Assembly (NCBI RefSeq): GCF_000373985.1
Contig: NZ_KB893079.1
Location: 1-64,000, forward strand
DNA length: 64,000 nucleotides
Direction: 5' to 3'
Origin: Desulfobacter curvatus DSM 3379
Lineage (GTDB): Bacteria > Desulfobacterota > Desulfobacteria > Desulfobacterales > Desulfobacteraceae
Of the stretch, positions 8,356 to 15,244 are shown in pieces. Positions within the stretch are counted from its first letter, which is position 1; each line of letters begins with the position of its first letter. Position numbers and translations under genes: made by a program. The notes beneath the pieces were generated by a model, which did no database searches, was not told where the DNA came from, and worked only from the letters and a program-made list of their open reading frames with translations.

Positions 8356-9039
8356 ATGGATCAATTCCCTGCATCGAAATGGAAGATACCAGACCAACGG
8401 CACAAGGTTCTGGTAAAGATATGCGGCCTGACCCTTGTGGATAATGCCCTTGACTGCGTGAGCGCCGGGGCCGATATCATCGGACTTGTTTTTTTTGAAA
8501 AAAGTCCCCGGCATGTAAGCAATGCCCAGGCCCGGGAGATTGCCCGGGCTCTTCCCAAAGAGGTGCCGGCCTGCGGGGTGTTTGTCAACGAAACCTTTGA
8601 TACGATCATGCAGACCGTTTCTGACTGCGGGCTTGAAATCGTACAGCTGCACGGTGCAGAAACGCCTGAACTTGCTAAACGCTTATCAGCCCAAAACCTT
8701 GTAGTGACCAAAGCGTTTTTTGCTGCAAGGCCCCCTGGGCTCTGTGACACGGAAAAATACGGATCAGCCGATTTTTGTCTGGCGGAATACGGCAAGGGAA
8801 TACTTCCCGGGGGAAATGCAGAAGCCTGGGATTACGGCCAGGCCCTTGAGATGGCACAAAAAGTGCGTTTGATGCTGGCCGGCGGGCTTGACCCGGAGAA
8901 TGTGGCGGATGCGGTTGCAAGGATACGCCCCCATGCCGTTGATGTCTCTTCGGGTGTGGAAGAAGCAAAAGGAATCAAGGATATCGCAAAGGTCAAAGAC
9001 TTTATCAGGGCTGCAAAATCTATCCATTTGCAGCCCTGA
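8356..9039 (+). CDS. trpF: Phosphoribosylanthranilate isomerase
   Basis: 227 residues, TIM barrel, third step of tryptophan synthesis. VKICGLT carries the catalytic Cys; GADIIGLVFFEKSPRHV, VQLHG, LAGGLDPENV and VDVSSGVEEAKGIKD complete the signature. It begins five bases after trpC and is the last trp gene here: the next gene is convergent, so trpB and trpA must lie elsewhere. About 18 N-terminal residues precede the first conserved strand (KVLVKICG), slightly longer than usual; there is no other good start. Confidence 0.95.
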   Translation: MDQFPASKWKIPDQRHKVLVKICGLTLVDNALDCVSAGADIIGLVFFEKSPRHVSNAQAREIARALPKEVPACGVFVNETFDTIMQTVSDCGLEIVQLHGAETPELAKRLSAQNLVVTKAFFAARPPGLCDTEKYGSADFCLAEYGKGILPGGNAEAWDYGQALEMAQKVRLMLAGGLDPENVADAVARIRPHAVDVSSGVEEAKGIKDIAKVKDFIRAAKSIHLQP

Positions 9040-9050
9040 CGTGCCGGTCT

Positions 9051-9809
9051 CTATCTGACCAATAAATTGGTCCCGGGATATATTTTATCTTCGGGCGTCA
9101 AATTATTCAGTTTGCGTATTGCTGCGACACTGGTTTTATATTTCTGGGAAATTGACCACAGGGTTTCACCCTTTTGAACCGTATGAAACTGGTTGGTCTT
9201 TTCGGGTTTCACAACTTTTGGTTTCACCGTTTTTTTCTGTGTTACCTGAACTTTTTTCTTGGGTGCAAGTGCCGGTTTCTTTACTTTAGGCTCGGATTTG
9301 ACAACGGCCTTTTGGGGCGGAGGTGGAGGCGGGGGCGTCGCGGCAACAACAGCCAATTTGCGTAATCGGCCTTCAAGTTTGTCCACACGCTCAATCAGGG
9401 TATCAAGCTTTAGGTTGACTGCCGTCTCAACGCGCGTCATCCGTTCATCAAGGCCGGACACGGCCCGTGATGCCCCTTGGTTTTCATTCCGATCCGAAGA
9501 TGATGCTATCTTTGCCAAAGAGATCTCAAGGGCGGAGATGCGGTCCTCGAAACCCGGGGCTGTCTGATCTTCGCCGTTAGTTGAAACGGCCTTATGTTCA
9601 CGGCTTTCCTGTGTTGATGAGCCCTTGAAAAAAAAGAAAAAAACCAAGACCGTAACCATCAGGGCAGCGATGAGAATCATGGTAAATTCATTTTTTTTCA
9701 GCAATGAAGAGCCCTGCTCAATGGCGGACACCCTGGGTTCATTTTCTTTCTGGTTTGTCTCTTTGCCGGAATTATAAATTTGGGATTCAGAGGAGGGATT
9801 CTTTTTCAT
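9051..9809 (-). CDS. Membrane-anchored LysM-domain protein
   Basis: 252 residues. A polar N-terminus of about 42 residues is followed by one hydrophobic segment (about 43-61). Then come a helical, probably coiled-coil stretch (about 90-150), a polyproline run (TPPPPPPP) and a Lys/Val/Pro-rich linker. A single LysM domain occupies about 208-252 (HTVQKGETLWSISQKYKTSV, then RKLNNLTPEDKIYPGTNLLV). LysM domains bind peptidoglycan, so the protein probably links the inner membrane to the cell wall. It converges with trpF, with only 11 bases between the stops and no obvious terminator. The exact role is unknown. Confidence 0.85.
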   Translation of the reverse strand: MKKNPSSESQIYNSGKETNQKENEPRVSAIEQGSSLLKKNEFTMILIAALMVTVLVFFFFFKGSSTQESREHKAVSTNGEDQTAPGFEDRISALEISLAKIASSSDRNENQGASRAVSGLDERMTRVETAVNLKLDTLIERVDKLEGRLRKLAVVAATPPPPPPPQKAVVKSEPKVKKPALAPKKKVQVTQKKTVKPKVVKPEKTNQFHTVQKGETLWSISQKYKTSVAAIRKLNNLTPEDKIYPGTNLLVR

Positions 9810-10027
9810 TTGTTGGCTCCTGGAAGAAGATGATGTCTCAATTTCTCTTAAATAGCATTTCAGTCTGTTATTTCAAGCCCAAACAATATTTTTTATTAAA
9901 CCCAGCGTCAATATATCATTTTATGCACAAGGATATAACCTTGAACCCCGGGTTTCAAATGTGCTAATATTTAAGATATTATTCACTTGGCATAATTTAA
10001 AACCAGACAAAAAATCAGGAATTTATT

Positions 10028-10891
10028 ATGCGGTTGAAGTCCTCATTCACTATACCGTTTTTTCTTTTTGTTTTCACACTAATGAACCAGTCTGTGGCTT
10101 TGGATGCATTTGCCCAAGACTCTTTTATTAATAAAATCGGAATGAAATTTGTTCTGATTCCGGCAGGGTCTTTTATTATGGGAAGTCCTGACTCGGAGAT
10201 GGGGCGGCAGAAAGACGAGAAACAACACAAGGTGATCATCACCAAAAGCTTTTACATGTCGGAAACCGAAGTAACCCAGGGTCAATGGGACCGCCTTGTA
10301 TCTCCGAATCCGTCATCCTTTAAATTAGGTAAATACTACCCCATGGATACCGTATCCTGGTATGACGCAGTTGAATTTATTCGGTTTTTAAATAAAAGAG
10401 AAGGAACAAGTAAATACCGTTTGCCCACGGAGGCGGAATGGGAATATGCCTGCCGGGCCGGCAGTCAAACGGCCTTTGCCACAGGGGACGTTACCACCTT
10501 TTCCTGCAAAGAACCGGAAGCAGCGCTTGTTGATCATGCCTGGTACTGCTTTAATTCCGGTGGTTTTTCGCCGGTCGGGGACTTCAAACCCCACCCGGTC
10601 AAACTACTTAAACCCAATAAATGGGGACTTTACGACATGCACGGCAATGTTCAGGAGTGGGTCCAGGATGCCTGTGAGTGGCGCACCATATGGAGTGCGG
10701 GAACCGGAACCATCACCCAGACCTATGTTGACGGCATTCGGGATCCTTTGGAAACAAAAGGTGGCCACCGGGTGGTCAGGGGCGGCGGATGGTTCCAGAA
10801 CAGCAAATACCAGCGATGCGCCTACCGCACCAATTACAAGCCCGTGGCCCGCCGCAACAGCCTTGGGTTTAGAATCGTCCGGGAACAGTGA
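10028..10891 (+). CDS. Secreted FGE-sulfatase (SUMF1/EgtB/PvdO fold) domain protein
   Basis: 287 residues. A signal peptide of about 29 residues ends in AFA-QD. The rest is one formylglycine-generating-enzyme-type domain: FVLIPAGSFIMGSPDSEMG, SETEVTQGQW, VSWYDAVEFIRFLNKREG, YRLPTEAEWEYACRAG, GLYDMHGNVQEWVQD, RVVRGGGWF and the C-terminal LGFRIVRE. True sulfatase-activating enzymes use a Cys pair near the C-terminus; here only a single Cys (QRCAYRTNY) is seen, so a sulfatase-modifying role is doubtful. No sulfatase gene is nearby. Related proteins have many functions, so only the fold is called. Confidence 0.85.
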   Translation: MRLKSSFTIPFFLFVFTLMNQSVALDAFAQDSFINKIGMKFVLIPAGSFIMGSPDSEMGRQKDEKQHKVIITKSFYMSETEVTQGQWDRLVSPNPSSFKLGKYYPMDTVSWYDAVEFIRFLNKREGTSKYRLPTEAEWEYACRAGSQTAFATGDVTTFSCKEPEAALVDHAWYCFNSGGFSPVGDFKPHPVKLLKPNKWGLYDMHGNVQEWVQDACEWRTIWSAGTGTITQTYVDGIRDPLETKGGHRVVRGGGWFQNSKYQRCAYRTNYKPVARRNSLGFRIVREQ

Positions 10892-10920
10892 ACGGGCAAG
10901 TTCAAACTCTGTTTTTTTAA

Positions 10921-11061
10921 TCGATCATCAAGTTTTTAGGTAATTTGTTCAAATTCAAGGCGGAAACAATTTTTAACCGGAGGAATATACAACATATTTT
11001 GAGGATTAAAAATTGTTTCCAACGCCGAAGTTGGGCAAATTAACAAAAACTTGATCATCGA
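10921..11061. repeat. 140-bp imperfect inverted repeat (MITE-like or bidirectional terminator)
   Basis: The left arm starts TCGATCATCAAGTTTTT and the right arm, read on the other strand, starts TCGATGATCAAGTTTTT. The arms continue to match with a few mismatches through TAATTTG and GAAACAATTTTTAA, about 55 bases each, around a centre of about 30 bases (CGGAGGAATATACAACATAT). It lies between two convergent genes. Its right end supplies the last two codons and the stop of the MauE/DoxX gene, so it appears to have inserted over, or been recruited as, that gene's end. Confidence 0.75.
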
Positions 11062-11546
11062 GTTTTATTGAACAGCCTGAAAAGATAAACCCCTGCCCCA
11101 AGCATTACAAAATCCCTGACAAGCAGCCAGACTGAGGACCAGATTCCTTTGGTTTCCCCTAAAGAAAAGCATCCGCAGTCAAATTCATGGCCCCGTATCA
11201 GATTAAAACCGATCAGAAAAATAAACCCCACCAGCATGGCATTAATTAATAACAGCCCCGGACGTTTGAGTATACCGGTTATCAAGGTGATACCGCAGAC
11301 AAGCTCAACAAAAGGCATGACAATGGCTAACACATTTATGATCTGGTGGGGAAAAACGGCATAGCCGTACAAGATAGTGGCAAATTGATCCGGTGACAAA
11401 ATTTTGTGCCAGGACGCAAAAATAAATGTGCCTCCCAGAAAGAGACGCAATGCCCATTCAATAAAGTATGCTTGGCGATTCAGATTCATGAATGAAAAAT
11501 CAGCACAATTTTCGGATTCATATTTGACACGGGCCGAATTGCTCAT
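11055..11546 (-). CDS. MauE/DoxX-family membrane protein
   Basis: 163 residues with four predicted membrane helices after a polar N-terminus of about 25 residues (WALRLFLGGTFIFASWHKIL, then three more). The sequence GHEFDCGCFSLGET between helices 3 and 4 carries the Cys-Gly-Cys typical of the MauE-like branch, thought to take part in thiol-disulfide chemistry. Its ATG overlaps the stop of the rhodanese gene as ATGA, so the two are translationally coupled and probably act together. The last codons fall in an inverted repeat. The redox role is inference. Confidence 0.8.
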   Translation of the reverse strand: MSNSARVKYESENCADFSFMNLNRQAYFIEWALRLFLGGTFIFASWHKILSPDQFATILYGYAVFPHQIINVLAIVMPFVELVCGITLITGILKRPGLLLINAMLVGFIFLIGFNLIRGHEFDCGCFSLGETKGIWSSVWLLVRDFVMLGAGVYLFRLFNKTR

Positions 11547-12055
11547 GGGTCAATTTCCTGGGCGGCCACATCAAATCCCATTTCTTCCCATTCAGCAAAC
11601 CCGCCGGCATAAACCGCCACATGGGCAAAGCCCATTTCAACCAAACGGGTGGCAAATGTATGGGAATCGTGGCAGGTCACGCCGGCGCAATAGACAAGGA
11701 TATCATCTTCGGGGGTTATGTTTGACATCAGCTCTTTTTTCTCTTCTTCAAAATCCCCCAAAGGGAAATTCAATGCCCCTGGAATATGCCCTAGGTCATA
11801 AATCTCCGGCCAGCGGACATCAAGCACGATCACTGTCCCGGATTCCACCAGTCGCTTAACTTTAAGGGGATTGTTGATCTGTGTCACATCAACGGCGTGG
11901 GCCTTGTTTGCCCCGGCCATGACCACGCCCTGATCCGGATTCCACTGCCCCATGAGGGCAATACCGTTGGGGGAGAGGGCATTAATGCCAAGGCTTAGCA
12001 TGACACAGATACTTAAAAGAAAAAAGCATCCTAGAATATCTCGTTTAAGAATCAT
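11543..12055 (-). CDS. Rhodanese-domain protein with N-terminal membrane anchor or signal
   Basis: 170 residues. An N-terminal hydrophobic stretch (about 7-28) suggests export or a membrane anchor. The rhodanese domain follows: VIVLDVRWPEIYDLGHIPGA and the active-site loop VYCAGVTCHDS, with the sulfur-carrying Cys at the start of the loop, then VYAGGFAEWEEMGF. Such domains carry persulfide sulfur. It overlaps by ATGA both its upstream neighbour and the MauE/DoxX gene downstream. A periplasmic thiol or sulfur role together with MauE/DoxX is plausible but inferred. Confidence 0.85.
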   Translation of the reverse strand: MILKRDILGCFFLLSICVMLSLGINALSPNGIALMGQWNPDQGVVMAGANKAHAVDVTQINNPLKVKRLVESGTVIVLDVRWPEIYDLGHIPGALNFPLGDFEEEKKELMSNITPEDDILVYCAGVTCHDSHTFATRLVEMGFAHVAVYAGGFAEWEEMGFDVAAQEIDP

Positions 12056-12384
12056 AATCGGGCTTTAATTGTCTTGAATATATCCACCCGTTTTCGCATA
12101 ACAATAAGCCTAAGCCAGACTTCGAGCATATGGGCCATCCCGGCCTCGTTGGTGCGGCCTTGAACCGGATCAGAGTTTAAACCGTCACGGCCGGGTTCTT
12201 TTACGTTTTCTTTGGAATCCGCAGTTTCCTTCTGCAGTTCAAGGCGGGAAATGGCCTTGAGGATATCCTCGTCATCATGGTTTTGGTTTGTATCAATTGC
12301 CCTGTAAATTTCAAGGGCATCGTCTATATACCCCTGTTTCTCATACAGGCGGGCCAGGGATAAGCTTGCAAAATTACGGGTCAT
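12052..12384 (-). CDS. Small protein with one TPR-like helical pair
   Basis: 110 residues. Residues 1-30 (ASLSLARLYEKQGYIDDALE) look like one tetratricopeptide repeat, a protein-interaction motif. The middle is polar and low in complexity, and the C-terminus is basic and helical (EVWLRLIVMRKRVDIFKTIK). It starts and ends with ATGA overlaps to its neighbours in the murJ operon, which argues that it is a real gene. Function unknown; a scaffold in cell-envelope assembly is only a guess. Confidence 0.7.
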   Translation of the reverse strand: MTRNFASLSLARLYEKQGYIDDALEIYRAIDTNQNHDDEDILKAISRLELQKETADSKENVKEPGRDGLNSDPVQGRTNEAGMAHMLEVWLRLIVMRKRVDIFKTIKARL

Positions 12385-12683
12385 TTTTCAGCTCCTTGAT
12401 TCTTGGAGTTCTCTTTGAAAACCAATTCATCCTGGGCGGCCATTTCATGCTCATGTTTGGCCAGGTGCTTAATATATTCAATATCAGTCTTAAGTTTCAG
12501 TATCTCTTTTTCCATTTTTGAATTTTGGTTAACGGCAATGGTCGCCTGGGCTTCAAGCTGCTCCTGCCTGGACTTAAGCCGACTATAGTCCAATACCCCT
12601 TTTGTGGAAAAGAAAAACATAAATAAGAGAAGAACTACCCCTCCTATGGCCAGATAAAGGCATATTTTTTCCATACGGGTCAT
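12381..12683 (-). CDS. FtsB/DivIC-like septum protein
   Basis: 100 residues from the ATG at 12683, which overlaps the murJ stop as ATGA; a longer frame upstream lies inside murJ. It has a short cytoplasmic N-terminus, one membrane helix (about 7-25: LYLAIGGVVLLLFMFFFST) and a coiled coil (SRLKSRQEQLEAQATIA, SKMEKEILKLKTDIEYIKH). This layout fits FtsB/DivIC septum-formation proteins, though no single motif is decisive. The neighbouring lipid II flippase supports a role in cell-wall growth or division. Confidence 0.6.
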   Translation of the reverse strand: MTRMEKICLYLAIGGVVLLLFMFFFSTKGVLDYSRLKSRQEQLEAQATIAVNQNSKMEKEILKLKTDIEYIKHLAKHEHEMAAQDELVFKENSKNQGAEK

Positions 12684-14275
12684 TTTTGTTTTAAAAAAAT
12701 CCTTGTGAGCATTGCCATTTCCGGATTTGATGTAAGGTGGGCCGCCAACAAATAACATCCGGCACCGGCACCAATGCTGATAACAATGCCTGCCGCCTGA
12801 ATTATTTTTGAATAGTCAGTCCAAAAATTCCATATCCATTTTACCAGAAAATACATTATAACAGACATAAAAACCGCTCTGCAAGCGCAAACCAGCACTG
12901 CCCTGCCCCGAAGCCCGAAGGGCCCGGATGCGACAAGCAGGACAAATCCGATTATACCGGACAGGGATACGGCCAAACTAAGCCCGGTTACCCCCATGTG
13001 TTGCACAAAAAACTGGCACAGCAAAACATTACACACAATGGACACAAGGCCTGCCATAAACGGCAACCGGATATTGGATAACGCATAGTAAAGCGCCACA
13101 AAGAGCCGGGTTCCGGCAACAGCCCAGAGCCCAAGAACCATAAACACAAGACACCGGCCGGTCTGGTCGACGGCTGTCAGATCAAAGGCCCCTCTGCCGA
13201 ACAGCAACAAAACAATGGGACGGTTTAAGGCGATGATGCCGACTGTTGCAGGAATAATTAAAAAAAAAACCATGCGTACACCGGCATCAAACACAAGGCT
13301 GAAATCCTGGGTTCCATGTGTTTGATCAAGAAAACTAAATTCCACCCTCCTCTGGGCATGTTTACCGATTTCCAGGCAACCCGAACCTGCCATTGCAGAC
13401 AGCATGGGCAATAAAACCGTGGCAACGGGAGAGGCCACCAAAGCCAAAGGAAACTGAACCAGGCGTTCAGCATAATTAAGATAAGAGACCGCACCCGGAT
13501 CAAGCGTTGAGGCGGTAAGTCCCGCCACCAACAGATTAATCTGAAACGCCGCAGCCCCTATCATGGAAGGGCCAAGAGCAATAAAGGCTTTTTTTACATG
13601 GGGGTGCATCCTGACAAAGGCCTTAAAATCAAACATACCAAGCCTTGCAAGGCTTGGAAGTTGAAAGACAAGTTGAACAATGCCACCGGCGGTTACCCCA
13701 ATGGCCAGAACTGCAATCTTTGGCGTAAACCGGTTGGAAAACAGTACCGCGGCCGTAATCATACAAAGGTTGAGCACAATTGGCGTGGCTGCAGGCACAT
13801 AAAAATTTCCCTTTGCATGGAGCACGCTCATGGACAGGGCCACAAAAAAAATAATAAACATATAGGGTGCCATGATCCTGAACAGCAGGCAGGACAATAT
13901 ATGAGAATAAGAACCAGCACCATACCCCGGGGCAAAAAAATCTATTAAAAAAGGCGCAAAATAGATCCCAAAACCCACCAGCAGCGCCCCTGCAATGGAT
14001 ATAAAAAACAAGGCATTTAAAAACATGGCCACGGCCTGGTCTTTCTTGTTTTGGGCAAACTGTTTTGCAAACAACGGGATGAAAGAGATGCTTAAAATGC
14101 CGTCGGACATCATTTTCCGAATTAGATCAAAGGGCCTGAATGCAATGAAAAAAGCGTCGGAAACCATACCTGCACCAAAGATAAAAGCAATGACCGCATC
14201 CCTTATCATGCCAAGTATTCTTGAAATCAGCGTAATAGAACTGATGGATACTGCTTTTTTAATGAAGTGGGTCAC
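12680..14275 (-). CDS. murJ: Lipid II flippase MurJ (MviN)
   Basis: 531 residues, about 14 membrane helices, MATE/MOP superfamily. The N-terminus is characteristic (SRILGMIRDAVIAFIFGAG, SDAFFIAFR, FIPLFAKQFAQN), as is VSYLNYAERLVQFPLALVA in the middle. It moves lipid-linked peptidoglycan precursor across the inner membrane. It is first of a five-gene operon in which each following gene overlaps its predecessor by ATGA. The start has no close alternative. Confidence 0.95.
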   Translation of the reverse strand: MTHFIKKAVSISSITLISRILGMIRDAVIAFIFGAGMVSDAFFIAFRPFDLIRKMMSDGILSISFIPLFAKQFAQNKKDQAVAMFLNALFFISIAGALLVGFGIYFAPFLIDFFAPGYGAGSYSHILSCLLFRIMAPYMFIIFFVALSMSVLHAKGNFYVPAATPIVLNLCMITAAVLFSNRFTPKIAVLAIGVTAGGIVQLVFQLPSLARLGMFDFKAFVRMHPHVKKAFIALGPSMIGAAAFQINLLVAGLTASTLDPGAVSYLNYAERLVQFPLALVASPVATVLLPMLSAMAGSGCLEIGKHAQRRVEFSFLDQTHGTQDFSLVFDAGVRMVFFLIIPATVGIIALNRPIVLLLFGRGAFDLTAVDQTGRCLVFMVLGLWAVAGTRLFVALYYALSNIRLPFMAGLVSIVCNVLLCQFFVQHMGVTGLSLAVSLSGIIGFVLLVASGPFGLRGRAVLVCACRAVFMSVIMYFLVKWIWNFWTDYSKIIQAAGIVISIGAGAGCYLLAAHLTSNPEMAMLTRIFLKQK

Positions 14276-14379
14276 AGGTTTTCCTTGACATGCATATCAG
14301 TTTTATATATTTTACCGAATTTGATATAAGTTTTATTATTTATTTTTAATTCTCTATTTTATGAAGGAGCTATACCAAG

Positions 14380-14631
14380 TTGGCGAACCATAAATCAGCA
14401 AAAAAACGCGCAAAACAAAATCAGGTCAGACGGATGAGAAACAAATCCGTAAAAACCTCTCTTAAAACCCTTGAAAAGAAACTTCGCGCAGCCAAAGAAG
14501 CAGGTGAAAGTATCGACGAACTGATGAAAAAGACCCAGTCGGCCATTCACAAGGCGGCTAAAAAAGGCATCGTTCACAAAAAAATGGCTTCAAGGAAGAT
14601 CTCAAGACTGTTTAAATTTGCGAACGCATGA
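14380..14631 (+). CDS. rpsT: 30S ribosomal protein S20
   Basis: 83 residues, basic, with typical S20 sequence (ANHKSAKKRAKQN, KTSLKTLEKKLR, GIVHKKMASRKISRL). The start codon is TTG at 14380, behind GAAGGAG; no ATG is available, and the conserved second residue Ala follows directly. Escherichia coli rpsT also starts with UUG, where it is linked to autogenous control, so similar weak-start regulation may exist here. A hairpin terminator follows at 14678. Confidence 0.96.
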   Translation: MANHKSAKKRAKQNQVRRMRNKSVKTSLKTLEKKLRAAKEAGESIDELMKKTQSAIHKAAKKGIVHKKMASRKISRLFKFANA

Positions 14632-14677
14632 GTCACGCGCTTTTTGCACCATTTAAGCTCAGCCGCTCCAGACTATA

Positions 14678-14721
14678 AACCGGCGCCTGGTCTGTATAAG
14701 GAGCAGACGCCGGTTCGTTTT
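14678..14721 (+). terminator. Terminator between convergent rpsT and lptE
   Basis: AACCGGCG with an inner TCTG on the left pairs with CAGACGCCGGTT on the right, apart from a small bulge, and is followed by CGTTTT. It lies 47 bases after the rpsT stop and just before the lptE stop, so it may work in both directions. Confidence 0.7.
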
Positions 14722-14728
14722 AATGCAT

Positions 14729-15241
14729 TTAAAAGTCGTTTGTCATCTGGCTGATTATACGCTCGGCCACACGTTCTGCAATGAGATCAACGGCCTCCCG
14801 CTTATTGGCCTCATCATCCACGGAACTGTTCGATACTTTATAGGATTCCGTGGCTGAAAAACTTTTCACTGACCAGAGAACCTTCCCTCCGGCCCCGGTC
14901 AGAACCACATCTACTACGGCATAAACCTGCCTTTCCGTAACGTCTTCCGTGGAAGATCTGGACAATGTGGAAAAACTGATGGATCGAATGGTACCGGTTA
15001 TCTTGCGGGTGGCATTGCCGTCACCCACAACAATAGTATCCGTTTTGGCGGTAATTTCCCTAATCAGTTCGTTGGTAAAAGATATCCCCGCCCTGGATTC
15101 GGAAGTTTTGTTGTCAAATATAGCCACAGACACCCGGGCGACATCATTATTGATAAAACCACCGCCGGCCAGCCGGTATCCACACCCCGGACCAATTATC
15201 AACAATAAGATAACCATCAACCATGCAAGACTTTTTTTCAT
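14729..15241 (-). CDS. lptE: LPS-assembly lipoprotein LptE
   Basis: 170 residues. A signal peptide ends at a lipoprotein Cys (GPGCGYRLAGGG, Cys20); the residues before it are not the canonical lipobox but the GCGYRL start is typical of LptE. Then come VARVSVAIFDNKTSE, the helix SFTNELIREITAKTDT and a C-terminal amphipathic region. LptE plugs and stabilises the LptD outer-membrane channel that inserts lipopolysaccharide. It starts three bases after the leuS stop, a pairing common in this phylum. Confidence 0.85.
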   Translation of the reverse strand: MKKSLAWLMVILLLIIGPGCGYRLAGGGFINNDVARVSVAIFDNKTSESRAGISFTNELIREITAKTDTIVVGDGNATRKITGTIRSISFSTLSRSSTEDVTERQVYAVVDVVLTGAGGKVLWSVKSFSATESYKVSNSSVDDEANKREAVDLIAERVAERIISQMTNDF

Positions 15242-15244
15242 AAA

